This document shows, in pieces, positions 33,840 to 46,399 of a DNA stretch of 64,000 nt. The DNA lies in contig NC_067113.1 in NCBI RefSeq assembly GCF_021347895.1, positions 3,578,251 through 3,642,250 of the forward strand, given 5' to 3'. The first letter of the stretch is position 1, and the number at the start of each line of letters is the position of its first letter. The position numbers and the translations under genes are program-made. Source of the stretch: Acanthochromis polyacanthus. Its lineage: Eukaryota; Chordata; Actinopteri; Pomacentridae. Below the pieces are notes generated by a model. It made no database searches. It was not told the DNA's origin and saw nothing but the letters and a program-made list of their open reading frames with translations.

Positions 33840-35530
33840 ATACAACCACACAGAAAGGACTGAAATCACAAATAACATTTGGCTTCGCATTCCATTAGAA
33901 TATTCGACTGTAACAAAAATTTAATACTTGAAGAAGCAATCTTGTGTTTCTCAGTGTTCTCCCTATATCCCTATATGTCCATGAATGAGGCCTTGCTGAA
34001 GGTGTAGGAGCAGACGAGTGCACACTTACATCACAACAAGCAGAAAAGTAAGGCTGAAAGTACAAGAGATCCTAAATTTGTACTGAGAGCTTCATTAGAA
34101 GTGAATACAGCAACAAAGGAGCAGGAGATGGAGCGAAAGATGCAAGGGAGGTGAGAAAAGAGGGAAAAGAAAAAAATACTGTTGATGGCACCTAAGTTGA
34201 CGGGAGAAGTAAGGGGAGTTAGTTGTGAAGAAAGAAGGTGTAAAGGGAACCATTTGAAAATAAACCATGTGTACAGGTACTCACAAGGGATGAGACTATG
34301 AGATGGCATTTGAGCGATGGAGGGTGCAGTCTGGAGACATGTTAGTACGGGATGGCGGAGGGGAGGGGCCCATCAAAAGTTTATAAACCCACTGCTGAGT
34401 CTTTAGCACAAAAGACTCACCTGGCATCAAATTCAAGCTTAGTCAGTTTTCAACAAGCTCAATTTAATGCAATGTAAACTCTGAATTGCCAAACAAGATA
34501 TTCAGCAAAACTTCTGTTGGTTAATGTGCTGTCAGTTAGCTTCCCACTTAGAACATGGAAAGGATTGGGGACAACGAAAGGACCCACAACAATGGGGAGT
34601 AGCGTATAGAGCAGGGGTGGTCATAATATGGTTCAATAGTGTATTAATAAGCAAATTACACTGATTACTACCAAGGATTGTCACCTATACCAGCTTACCA
34701 ACTCACAATGGAGAAGTTCGACAGTCTGTAAATGCAACACAGGAAATAGGGCCAATAGAAATGAAAAAGTAAGAACCTTTCTGGACTTTGCCAACCTACT
34801 AAGAAACTTACTAATTAATGCTCCAATCAAACAAATTAAATTACAGTGTAAGCCAACCTATCAACACAGGTTGGCAACATTGTTAGTGTTTAATTAGCTC
34901 AGTGACAACAGCAACCCAGCTTCAAATCACAAGAGTTGTTGCTGAATATCAAACCCTTTTAAAATCGGTTCTTTACTTTTTTTTGTTATTGAGTGAGATG
35001 TAGTGCCAGGCACACAAGCTGAACTTGAAACTTGTGTTCACCATGAAAAGGAATTCATTTAAAACTTAAAACATTTCCATAGTGACTATAGCAAAATAAC
35101 AATAAAAAATAATAAAGAACAGTACATTTAAATACACTGAGAAATTACATATTAATAAAATTTGTCACCTAGCTACCTAATTTTTCTCATTTTCTACAAC
35201 TTTGAACTCCATCTCATGGTTTTCATCAGCAGATAACAGAGCTCCAAAAGTGTTCAGTGGCTTTTGGCAACAAGACAACCAATTTGACTTGGAGCAAACC
35301 ACATGCCTAGCCATTTTGGATATGCTCTCACACAGTCATCTGGATATGATTTGGTCCTTAATAAAGTTGCTGCCTCATGTATTTCTCCCACTATCAGCAT
35401 GTTGACAGCAAAGACTCAACTGTTAGCTTAATTTCCCAGATATCAACATGCTGCTATTACAAGATAATCAGACGTTTATAGTGTTTGACATGGTGGTATA
35501 GCAGATGATAGAGTCATTGTTTCTTTTCAG
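33840..35530. other. Unassigned AT-rich spacer
   Basis: AGCAGGGGTGGTCATAATAT near 34613 resembles a hAT-type terminus but no partner end was found. Otherwise nothing was recognised. Upstream exons of the candidate gene at 35.5-36.65 kb could lie here. Confidence 0.4.
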
Positions 35531-35543
35531 GGGCATAAAGTTC

Positions 35544-36654
35544 ATGAAATCAACCGCATTAAAAAAGTCAATACTAATACTGATCACACAACTTGTTGCT
35601 GCAATATTCCATCTTACATACTGGGAGTAGAGAAGTATGCTGTGAAGACTGCTTCAGACGTATACACAGAGGTGTCTTTTGTAAACATCCTGAGTGCATC
35701 CTCATAACCGAGATACTTCATGTAGCAGGTAAAGACAGAGCAAGGTGTGATCAGAATAATGATTGTGTTATGTTGTCTGAAAGAGGGAACGAAGCAGACA
35801 GAAAGAGGGAAAGTGAATGAGCGACTGATGTGATCACAATATTAATCGCACAACTCTGTGGGTACCTTAAAGTCCATTTCTGCCAGAGAGCTGTCACAAA
35901 ACTATTAATAACAGCATGATGGAGACAGAGACTGAGAAAAAGAGAAAAATTAAGCAGGCTAAGCAAGGTAATGGAGTTATCATATATCAGTCCCGTGTAC
36001 AACCCTGTAATGGCTGCAATTTATCTCTATTGTGTATTAAAATATGTATGCTGTGTATGTGTTTCAGATGGCTGTCTTATGAGACTTCATGGGATGTACC
36101 TGAAGCAGCAGCACACGAGCCTGCAGTGGCACAAGGTGTAGAGGAGGAGGACAGAGATGTATGAGATGCACTAATGCAGTACTTGTCATGCAAAAGTAAA
36201 AAACTTATTCTTCTTGTTATATTTATGCTTTTTCAGGCCCTGGACTGCTATTATTTTGTTAAATGTAATTTTGACTCAGAGGGGGTAGGGGAATGCATGG
36301 CACCTTAATACTAACTGGTGTGAAAATGTCTGCTGTTTAATGCTAATTTCTTTGTAGTGGGAGCTAATGTTTGCTAATTACAAAGCAGTGGGGGACTGCT
36401 TGTTCCAAAAGACAGATGCCACAAATGACTGCAGAACTCAAGCTGACTGTATGGTAGGAATTTCATCCAAAACCTATAAACAGTGTGTTTCCCACAACTC
36501 AGAGTAACAGGATGTGCAAATTTCATTTCAGCACTGCTGTCCTGAAAAGAAATTACATTTTGAAAATATTCTGCCTTACCACACTAGATTGAGAGGAAAG
36601 TTGAAAACAAGTACAAGAAAAAGAATAAAAAAAATCAAGATCAGCACTGATTAA
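35544..36654 (+). CDS. Candidate small spliced gene (cysteine-rich, unknown function)
   Basis: Four blocks join in phase with AG acceptors and GT donors: up to 35728 (donor GCAG/GTAAAG), 36068-36135 (acceptor TTTCAG), 36358-36453 (acceptor TTTCTTTGTAG) and 36532-36654 (acceptor TTTCATTTCAG), ending at TAA 36652-36654. Joined, the last three blocks give 94 uninterrupted codons, rich in Cys in the second half (for example DCRTQADCM followed by HCCPEKK), then a basic tail (RKRIKKIK). The first block in the matching phase reads REVCCEDCFRRIHRGVFCKH, B-box-like spacing. Another frame of the same block starts at ATG 35544 with a signal-peptide-like MKSTALKKSILILITQLVAA but stops at 35628. The two frames differ by one base, so either the true first exon begins at about 35631 or there is a frameshift. 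I do not recognise the protein. No known repeat overlaps it. Confidence 0.4.
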
Positions 36655-36679
36655 CTAATGTGTCATTTAAAGCCACACA

Positions 36680-37034
36680 CACACTCCATCCATCCATCCT
36701 CTATACACCGCTTTATCCTCACTGGGGTCGCGGGGGGTGCTGGAGCCTATCCCAGCTGACTCGGGCGAAGGCAGGGGACACCCTGGACAGGTCGCCAGTC
36801 TGTCTCAGGGCTACATATACAGACAAACAATCACACTCACATTCACACCTATGGGCAATTTAGAGTAATCAATTAACCTCAGCATATTTTTGGACTGTGG
36901 GAGGAAGCCGGAGTACCCGAAGAAAACCCAGCATGCACAGGGAGAACATGCAAACTCCATGCAGAAAGATCCCATTTGAACCGGGGATCTTCTTGCTGCA
37001 AGGCGAAAGTGCTAACCACTATTACACTGTGCAG
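36680..37034 (-). repeat. Dispersed fish retroelement repeat
   Basis: Starts with CATCCATCCTCTATACACCG and contains GGTGCTGGAGCCTATCCCAG, CCCTGGACAGGTCGCCAGTC, TTTTTGGACTGTGGGAGGAA and GGGAGAACATGCAAACTCCA, ending with GTGCTAACCACTATTACACTG. This is one of the commonest interspersed repeats in teleosts. Shorter pieces of it occur at 8996, 19336 and about 25105. It begins 26 bp after the stop of the candidate gene. Confidence 0.8.
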
Positions 37035-37040
37035 TCCTAA

Positions 37041-37259
37041 ATGATGATATCTGCACCAGATTTCATACTGGCATCACAAGGTGTAACATGCGCCATCATT
37101 GTAGCTGAGTGTTGCACTTTGATTCCTGATTACAATGCCAACATACAGGAATTAAATGATCACTTGTGCAGCATTACAAAGACATTACACAAACCCACTC
37201 CTACTGGATTATTCGACGGATCAAAAACACAATTGGACTATTGGCATACACAATTATAA
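37041..37259 (+). pseudogene. Endogenous retroviral env transmembrane-subunit scrap
   Basis: A 72-codon frame contains ILASQGVTCAIIVAECC, that is a C-x6-CC motif preceded by an LAxQG-type segment. This pair is diagnostic of the transmembrane subunit of gamma- and related-type retroviral envelopes. Downstream are a helix-like segment and a short W-containing stretch before the stop at 37257-37259. There is no surface subunit, no fusion segment, no membrane anchor and no neighbouring gag or pol on this strand, so it is an isolated old fragment without function as an envelope. Confidence 0.7.
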
Positions 37260-38040
37260 ATTCATACTGCTTGGTTTGGTTATTTTGACTACTGTTAGTT
37301 TTGCGATTTTTATTTGAGTGAAATTCAGCCTGTAGATGAAAACCTTGATTTCATGTTTAGTATAGAAACTGATTATGATTAAGTGTACACTAGCACACAA
37401 TTTACCACTATTCATCCTTGTGTTCACATACGGCCTCTTCCCTGCCCTCTGATCCACCCTCTGACATCCCTCTAAAAGAGGTTCTCTCAGAATGCTCTGG
37501 GTCGGTTTACCTTCACAGGCTCATGCTGTGTGTTGGTCAGCCCACCGTGTGCCGGAATACCAATCAACACCCCACTACAGCAAACTTTGCAGAACTAAGA
37601 GTGATTTTTTTTCAACAATATGATAATAAGATATAAAGGCTCCGGGTTTTCATGGTAATGACCTCACTGCTGTTCCCTACCCATGCTGTGATATACCTAT
37701 CAAGTTCATGTGCATGTTCAGTACACAGACTGTACAGAAACTCAAAGCCATGCAAACATCAAGTTCCAGATGTTTAGGTCATACCTGATTGATTACCATG
37801 TGGAAAAACTGAGCCTTATTTTGCATAAGTTTTTCTGACGTTTTACGCCCATATTGTCGTGGCGTCCATTGGAATGGACATGAAAAATTACTATTAAAAA
37901 CATGAGTTAGAAAAAAATGTTTTTCCACTTTGTTTTTATGTTGGATAGGGTTCAGAATCAGTTTCAATTTTTTTTTTGCCCAGCCGAAAAAATGCGGATC
38001 TGTGCTCAAGTGCAGGTAACAGTGCCAGCATGACTTCTCA
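37260..38040. other. Unassigned region between the env scrap and the gypsy relic
   Basis: The minus frame at 37779-38040 continues from the gypsy relic but no longer resembles pol. AATGGACGCCACGACAATATG on the minus strand near 37865 suggests a different repeat joined there. Confidence 0.35.
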
Positions 38041-38044
38041 ATAG

Positions 38045-38630
38045 TTGAGTATCTCGCCTGATGTTTGATAGGTCCAGCATTCCCAACATCAATATCATGC
38101 TCAACCACGGTAGTCTGTGTTGGAATATCATTAAACAGATGCTGAAAATCACTCGCCGTTGCCAACACATCCTTCTTCTGGTTGCCAGATAAATTATCCA
38201 TCTGCTCAGGGAGGACTTGCAGCATCTCAGAATTTGGGAGGCGAGCACTTTGCACAGGAACATGGGGCCGGAGCAAACCATTGTCACCAGCTGGAATATC
38301 CTCCATCTGCATGGCTAATATCGCAGCAGCAGCATGGACAGAGGTCCCTGGACCCACACTGGGGGTTTTATGAGAATGATATGACTTCAGCATATTAATA
38401 TGGCAAACATGTGACTTTTGCCTCCTGTCAGGCGTGCACAGGACATAGCTATTCTCCCCAAGCCTCTTGAGGATCTCATGAGGCCCACAATACTTGTCAG
38501 CAAGGGCGGAACCAGCGACGGGGAGCAGAAGCAGAACTTGATCACCAACCTGAAATTCCCTCCTGACAGCTGACTGATCCAACTGCTACTTCATAGCAAC
38601 CTGGGAGGCTTTCAGGGACTGATTTCACAC
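38045..38630 (-). pseudogene. Gypsy-type pol relic with integrase upstream of RT (Gmr1-like order)
   Basis: On the minus strand an integrase C-terminal segment comes first: FQVGDQVLLLLPVAGSALAD, then YCGPHEILKRLGENSYVL and HVCHINMLKSYH. In the same open frame it continues after a variable linker into DFQHLFNDIPTQTTVVEHDI and DVGNAGPIKHQARYS, the usual N-terminal edge of a gypsy RT. Most Ty3/gypsy elements have RT before integrase. Integrase before RT is described for Gmr1-type elements in fish. An in-frame TAG just upstream (38583-38585) and loss of similarity after about 38045 show decay. Neither LTRs nor the RT core are present. Confidence 0.6.
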
Positions 38631-38635
38631 ATTCC

Positions 38636-39200
38636 CCACACACACGCACACACGGACACACACACACATACACGCACACACTATATTTTTCATTGTATAT
38701 AGCTCACCTGAATTGTCTTATTAGAATAGTTAACCCTGAACAAGCCGGGACCGATTATACTCGGTTCCTGCTTACTCGTACACACAGCCGAAACTGAACA
38801 TTCTAGGCTCAACACGTGTGACTTGTTTATGATTGCAAATTAACATAAAACATGCACACACCCGTATGTTTAAGTTGACCAATGGTAAGATATAAACATT
38901 GGCCCCAAATTTGCTTATTTCAAACGATAAAGCCGTATGAGCCGTTATAACAGGCGCAATTACGAAGCTTTTATCGGGGCCGCGTACTGTAATAACACAC
39001 CCGTGGCGGCCGAAATTCACAATGACTTGATCGATAATTTTATGGATTAGGTGGTTTTTAGTATATGTTTTAGTATATGTACTTCTCCAGAAATATGGCT
39101 GTACATGCAAATATATATAAAGTAACATGGCCTTGTAAGGGTTAAATGACCAGTTCACGGTCTCATTCATTTCTTTGTGTGGGAACTGAGGTCAGTTTAA
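38636..39200. other. CA-rich tract and unassigned sequence
   Basis: Degenerate CACACA repeats occupy about 38636-38685. The following 500 bp is richer in CpG than its surroundings (for example GGGGCCGCGTACTG near 38978) with no identifiable element. It lies just upstream, on the minus strand, of the gypsy relic and could be part of the same retroelement, but this is not shown. Confidence 0.35.
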
Positions 39201-39299
39201 TCAGAATTCAGATGTCAGACTGATCAACTTCATTTTAATCAAAGTCTCCTTGACATTTTGTTTAAACTAATCATTTCCTAGTAATTTCCAACTATTCTT

Positions 39300-39690
39300 T
39301 GGGTACTCTGGGTTGTGCAGTGGGACCTCTGTGAATCAAACTTATTCCATTGCATTCTGTTGATCAGAATGGGGTCTAGGACGTTTGGATGTCAAATCAA
39401 CAGCTTGGGCAACTGTCATGTTCTTCAAGATGTTCTTGATTATTTGATGTTTTTGCGATGTGGTGGGATGCATTTTCCAGTGATGCCAGTGACATTTGGC
39501 ATTCTCTTTTGCATGAAGGAGTGTGCTTGTTCTGGGACAACGTTTATTTTGGCACCTAAGTCTCATCAACACGGACGCCAACATCCAAGGTTTTCCAGCA
39601 GAACACTACATAGTAACATTCTGATCCATGTTGTTCACTTCACCAGTCAGTGGTCATAATGTTGTGGCTGATCTGTGTAGATATTCTAAC
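39300..39690 (+). repeat. Dispersed fish repeat ending in GTGGTCATAATG-type terminus
   Basis: CACTTCACCAGTCAGTGGTC and ATAATGTTGTGGCTGATC near 39645-39675 form a terminus I have seen on many fish interspersed repeats. The upstream 300 bp has no ORF with a domain. Class is uncertain. Confidence 0.4.
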
Positions 39691-42600
39691 AATGAGGAAC
39701 TCATTACTCACATGTATGAGCAATTGACTGGAATTGCTGGGATGTCCATTATCCTCTCTTGTCACTGTTCCTGTTATCATTCAATGTCTTTTTTTCTTCA
39801 CATTTCTTTGTTGAAGGAGATTTAGGCATAAAACACAGTGCGACATGCCCCTCACTGCAGTTCCACCCTTAAATTAGACACAGTCATCTACACTGTGACT
39901 CAACCTGTAACACAAACTGAACTGGGTGGTAATAAATCTTGACAAACAGGCCACTTTGGCAGAACAAGCATTTCAGATGTGATAACAGAGCGCTCTGTCC
40001 CAGTGAACTGAGCTGTCTGATAGGAACATGCATTAGAATACCGCTGTGCGGGATTTCTCTCTGAAATGGAACATAGAGGTTGTTTGTTTCCACAGTGATG
40101 ATCCTAACTCATTACATCATGTAAAACAGGACCTTTAGTGTATGGTGATATCCTGTTTTTATGCACAGCACAGTGTTATAGACTGCTAGCTGACTGAACT
40201 AACAGCACTCGGAACAACACGGAGTATAACTTAAAAAGTGTCTGAAATGACACCAAATCTAACAAATGTCATGAACCAAGGGGAGTCATTAATGCTGGGA
40301 ATTCAACATTGTCATCAACTGGCAAAGTAGTATTACAGTCTTACCAATTTGTGTCACAGTGTACTTTACTTAGCCTTAACAATATACAGAAGCAGGTTCC
40401 AGCCAAATTGCAGCAGGTCTGGTCTATTTTTGTTTTTATGGGAAATGATTAGATTGTGAAGATAGGACATTTTGTTTGTTGCATAATTATTTCCTTTTTC
40501 TGTTGTCTGTGTAATCTGACTGTGCTCCTGTCAGAGAGTGTTTCCTTAGTCTGGATGTAGTTTGACTCTTTTCTAATACAGGGAGTGCCTGTATTGTATA
40601 CAGCACAGAGAGCTGAGGTTTTTGTTGTTGTTCTTTCATCTTCTCTCCCACGTTCCCTTTTCATCCTTCATTTCCCTCTCTGTCATCATCTGAACATGTG
40701 GGTTTTTTTTTCTGTCAGTGCCTGTTCAGCCTCATGTTTAGTCTCTCATCTGTCTGCAATCTAGTATAATGTTATAATGATAATACTGAAAGCAGGCCTG
40801 CAGTTTGTAAAAGAAACCACAAGCTGGTGACTTACAGTTATTGAAGCTTAATGGGCAGAGAAATATTCAATCATACTATGATCAAACGCGTTAGACCTTA
40901 TGAAATACATTATTGATTCAGATTTTCTCAGCAATAGTTCATACATTGTATTTTCAGTCTGAAATTGCCTCTCTCTGTAGAAAGAATCTGCAATCTTCTG
41001 TTTAGAATTACATGCCTATGCAAGGAAGATTAATGAAAAGCTATTGATGCATAAAATCCAGTGTTGGTTTGTAATTTCATTTAATCAATATCGGCATTGC
41101 TACTGTTTTTTTAAGCTGCATTAAAGCTAGAGTATGCAGGACTGTAAAGTCTGGTTATCAAGGGATACTCCATAATACATTTGTACTTCAAAGGCACGAT
41201 GGCAACACAACAGCTGCCTGAATGTCCAGAAGTCACAGTGTTATAAAGAAGGGCTATATACATATATACAGTTGCAACCAAAATTATTCATTATTTGGGT
41301 TTTAAGTACTATCTAAAACTTTTAAGTTATTTGGAATAAATTTAACATACAAGTGGATTTTAAACAGCTGAATGTAACCAATAATACAAGGGTTTTCTCT
41401 AAATTCCACATAAAATGTTAATTTTAATAACTAGTGCAGATTCTGAAGAATTTAGTGTGTGTTTGATTTAATTTGAACGGTGTCAATGGTACACTGTGAC
41501 CTGTTTGGTAATTTTATTGGTCTGATGTGACGAGACTAAACTTAATGATGGCATGAAGCTCACATGTAAAAATCTTTACATTAGCCGCATCGTTGTACAA
41601 GCTGCAGGGTCCAAAGTGTGAGAAAAAAGTAGCGGCTTATAGTCTGGAAATTACAGTAGTTTCTGGCAAACTTTAATCCAGCTTTTGGATTCCTACTGCT
41701 ATTAAGATGTTTCTATCATGAAGTGTAGCCTCTGGAAATCTGCTGTCACTGTTTGGTTTTACTTTTCACTTCATCTTTAAAATAGCAGTCTTGAGCAATT
41801 CTAATCTTACATCTCAATATGTTGTGACTCTAACTGTTAAAGGCTTGTGATGATCAGGCAGCTTTGTCAAACATGTCAAAAAACAGTTCTGGATCAAAAG
41901 TTGGAGTCTTCAAAGGTTTTCAAGAAAGAGTCTTCAAGCAGTCTTCAGAGTCTGATGCGAATAATGTTTTTTTTTTTCAGAACAGAGGCTGTAGGAACAA
42001 ACATGAGCAAAATGCGGGCATTTTAACTGACTACACAAAGCATTACATTGCCTTATATACCTATGCAAACTTTTTCTAAACACTCCTCTTCTGCTGTATC
42101 AAAAGTTTAACCTTGGTTTAAACTCATGATTGTGGACAAAGAGAGATCTTGTGCTTCTGGCCTAATCACTTTATATGGACTTCCATTTGAGTTGCCGTTT
42201 TCAGAGGATTATTTAGTAGATACAAAAATTTGGTTGATGCCTGAGGTTTTCCAGTCTTGTCATTGTTTGTACTAGAATCTGATTAAAACTTCCAATTTGC
42301 CTAATTTTGACATTTGCTCAATCTCAAAATTCCACAACAAATAACTGATAAATCGATAGTGATAGATTCCTCTGATGTACATGGTGCTAAATACGGGAAA
42401 TCTTTACTTACACATTCAAAGAGTTCAATGTACGAAACAGAGCAGCGGAGGAAAATTAACTGAGGAGAGAAGCAGATGTACAGAGAGTGGGATGAAGAGA
42501 TAGAGACTGAGGAAGATGGAAACCTAAGCTGCCGGTTGGGCTGATCGATGGAAGGTTTGTGTAAAGTGGGATTGCCAGGATCCTGTCCACTCTTTGTAAT

Positions 42601-43975
42601 TGCCTCCTTCCAGGAAACACTTGACCATAGAGACCGCCTGAGAAGAATACCTCCACTTCTCATTCACATCAGAAATCAATCCGTCTCTGTGGAGCTGTCA
42701 GACAAAACACCATCTGAAGCAATGAGAGGTAGAGAGAGAAAGACATGGACTCCGTGTCATTTTACAAAGTGGGATGGCAACATGCAAACTGAGATATGCA
42801 TAGTCAAGGTTAACGGACTAGTATGACATTTTTGGAAAACACATTCACTTTATTGGGGAGAGCTTACTCACAAGATCGATAGCACTCATGTCTGTACATA
42901 TAAAGTTACAATCAGTAGCTTGCTGGCTTTGCTTAGTATAAAGACTGGGAACAGCAAGAGGGAAAGAAAAAGGATACAATGTCATAATTTCCAGACAACC
43001 AGAAGAGACTCCAGGATTTTACTGCCCTCAGCTAACAAATAGTCTGCCACAACCCCCCCATAAAATCACTAATTGCAGTGTTCACACTTTAGTTTATGTA
43101 CAGCTTAAATACTTGAGATAGGTTGCTTTATTTAATGAGTTCAGAGGTGCTGTAAGTGGATTTTCTTGCATAAAACCAAACCAAAGCATGACATTTTTTT
43201 GTTTTTTCACATGTGTAGGCAGGCCTGTATGAGTGTTTCTGCTTATTGATTTTTTTAATGGAAGTGTTGGGGTGTGGAAGGGATGAAATAAATAAAGGCC
43301 AAACAGAACAATAAAGACAAGACGGGAGAAGAAAGTAAGGAGGAAGAGAGTTATGCAGGCAGACACTGAGGTTGATGAGGTCGAAAGGTCAGTGTAAAAG
43401 TCTGACCTTCAGTTTGACTGATACTGCTGGCATTTACACTGAGCTAATGCAGACACACACACACACACACACGCACGCACGCACGCACACACAGAGAGTG
43501 AGAGAGAGAGAGGCGGTGAAGACTGTAAGCAGAGTATCTCTGTCAGTTTGCTCACGGCCATATACACTAATACAGAGAAACAGAGACTAATATGACCTGC
43601 TGCTACTCCAGTTAACCCTGAGCAGAGAATATGACAGCCAGCTCAAACAACTGCCTGTCTTACTTTGTATCTGTGCCTGCATTTCTAGTGGTCATTCTGA
43701 GTCTACTAAAGCACATTCTCTGGCAAAAGTACACTGTGGCTCATTCATTTACACTTAGACAGCATAGTAGGAACTTCTCACTCATGTGTCAAGCTGTATT
43801 AATGACTGTTTTTTATATGTTTATACAGGAGTCTTCTCTCATCTACTTTTTCATCTAGATCTTTATTTAATTTCAGTCCTGGATTATTTACATGCTATAG
43901 ATATTTACTTAACATAAGGTTCCCATTTAACATTAGCTGGCTGCGATTTTTTTTTTTTTGATACTTGGTTAATTT
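39691..43975. other. Unassigned AT-rich region
   Basis: It contains a CA/CG microsatellite at about 43453-43492 (CACACA then CGCACGCACGCAC) with an adjoining GAGAGA run, and a possible MITE end at 41268 (ACAGTTGCAACCAAAATTATTC). No gene structure is supported. Confidence 0.45.
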
Positions 43976-43977
43976 CT

Positions 43978-44130
43978 TACTCCGCCAAGGAACGTGGTGC
44001 ATCATTATGTGACCATCAGCACTGGTTTGTCTGTCTGTCTGCATAGCTGCACGACTCAAAAACGGAATAACGGATTTGGGTGAAATTTTCAGGGAAGGTC
44101 AGAAATGACACAAGGACCAGAGCTCTCCAG
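43978..44130 (+). repeat. Fragment of the TCCGCCAAGGA repeat
   Basis: CTCCGCCAAGGAACGTGGTG begins the copy, and GGTGAAATTTTCAGGGAAGG near 44080 matches the repeat at 56851-57402 and, inverted, the DNA around 47383. At least three copies of this family lie in the window. Confidence 0.6.
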
Positions 44131-44645
44131 CCAATTTATTTCAGATGTTTTTGTCCATTCCTGACCTTTGCGTGCATATTTTTGGTCTTGTCTCTGGCTT
44201 TTGACCCTCTTTTTCTACTTAACTACAGCCTGTTAACTAGCTCTCCTCTGCTTAGTCCACTTCACCGGTAAAAATTCAATACATACGTCATCTGTTTAAA
44301 AGGTGCTATATTTACTTTTTAATCCTAATATGTGAATGGATTATTGTGGAACCCCAGTGTCTCTGTTTCACTACCCTAAAGTGCTTATAGTGTGCTAAAC
44401 TAACAAACATTGACTTAAAAATAGACAACAACTCATGCCAACAAACATGCAAAAAAAAAAAAAAAAAATCTAGAGCTGAGCAATTTGGAGGAAATTATGT
44501 AATTGCATTTTTTAAAACAGATATTGCAATTCTGGATGTATTTTAAAGAATTAAGTATTCATTACCACATGCTACATCACCAAAATTTGTATTTCAGAAA
44601 AAAGAACTTACATATAAATTGCTTTCAACATGTTTTTACATTTTA

Positions 44646-45791
44646 CAGAGGTGGATAGAGTAGACAAAAATTCTACTCAAGTAAGAGTAATGTTACTTCA
44701 AAATAATATCACTCAAGTAGAAGTAAAAGGTAGTCATCCAAAAAATTACTCAAGTAAGAGTAAAAAAGTATTTGGTGAAGAGACTACTCAAGTACTGAGT
44801 AACTGTTTGATTGTAATGTTTGATTTATTTATTCATTTATTTTAGAAATGATGTGATCAAACAGACAAAAATGTAAAATAATGTGCAAATTCTGGTATTT
44901 CCAAATAAAATAAAAAAAATTGCAAAAATTAATAACATCTTTACAAAATGACAAATTAAGGCACAAGAAACACAAATTTCCAAATCTCAGGTTTTCACAA
45001 CACAAAGCTTTTGAAACAAATGCCTGTAGTAAGGTAAGGTTTGTATGTTTGAACAGTCCAAAACATTAAGAGTGACATGATACACTGTATTTCACTTCCC
45101 TCCAAATGGCACAGGCTCAGTAGATGGAAAATACCAATACAACTAGAGCTGCCCAAATATTCGAAATTCAGTCGTTGTGGTGGTATCCGAATATTAATTT
45201 TGAGATCCGAATATTCAGACCCCCACACCCACTGCTGTATCATGCGGACCTACAATAGACTGTATATGGGACCTACCAAGCCTGATGTCACGCTTCACTT
45301 TGCCATGTTAGTAAACAGAAGACAAAAGCCAAAGACAGAGATATCCATGCTAATGCTATGCTAATGTTGTCAGACTCGAAGCAAGACCAAATTTCTCGAA
45401 AATGCCCCCGTTCTTTTCATTCCCTGTCTGCTACGTGTGTAGAGTTTGTGCTGCTATGCCGCTACAGTTCGTATGAGGTCATGTGACTGTAGGGCGACGT
45501 CTGCTGAAACAGAATCATGTGATTACTGTTGCTTCGTCTGAGTGGTGAAACACAGTCATGTGGTAGATCTACTGGGGGCATCTTTCTGGCAAAATACAGC
45601 ATATCTAATGTGGTCAATAAAAAAGTAACGAGTCGAGTGTAGCCCAGTGTAACAGAGTAAGAGTAGCATTTCTTCTTCACAAATCTACTCAAGTAAGAAT
45701 AAAAACTACTCTCTGAAGTACTTTTTTTTTCTCGAAAAGTTACTCAAGTAAATGTAACGGAGTAAATGTAACTCATTACTACCCACCTCTG
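44646..45791. mobile_element. MITE with CAGAGGTGG inverted ends
   Basis: CAGAGGTGGATAGAGTAG (44646) faces TACTACCCACCTCTG (ending 45791). TTTA lies on both sides (44642-44645 and 45792-45795). Subterminal DNA is full of ACTCAAGTA and GAGTAA motifs in both orientations, as in a widespread fish MITE. The centre (about 44930-45640) looks foreign: it includes ATATTCGAAATTCAG and AGATCCGAATATTCAG, the core of another fish repeat, so this MITE has probably been invaded. Confidence 0.65.
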
Positions 45792-46399
45792 TTTAAAGAT
45801 GACAAAGGAGACCAAGTTTAACTAAAGCTGTGACTGTCTTTTGTTAAATAATTAAAGTAAGGAGAAGACGAAAGAAAGAAATTCAAAAAAGAAAAAAAAT
45901 CCCTGTCATTGAAACCAGAATTGTCACAGCTCAATTTCAGGAAGTCAGAGTCCCTCATATGGCAGTCCTTCCAGGATTTCACGGCGTTTTTTGAGATTGT
46001 TGCGGCTGAAAATGCCTGCATTTGCGGCAGCTTTTCTAAAAAATTGCGATGTAAGTTGCAATGTTTTGAGGTTATTTATTGCAATGAAATTGCGAGAGAC
46101 AGTGACAGTTGACAAAAAAGTTGTATTTTTTCAGCTTTTAGGACATGTTTCAACATTGTTATTGACAATATTTATTCCGAAATTAATTCTTTAACACTCC
46201 AACCCATTTATACAAGCTGGCACACCACGGTGGGAAATTAGCAGCAGCCAGATACTTGTTTAACATGAAGTGGTTGCTCGATTTAAGGCACAAAATGTTA
46301 ATTTACTATTGAATGAATCACATTTAGATATATCTGTCAGTGGCCTAAAAAGTCAATTTCACTTCCTGGCACACGTATTCACACACACGTACTCATGGC

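Noticed and set aside
43453..43492. CRISPR-like short repeat spacing
   Set aside because: It is a plain CA/CG microsatellite. No repeat-spacer array exists anywhere in this eukaryotic window.
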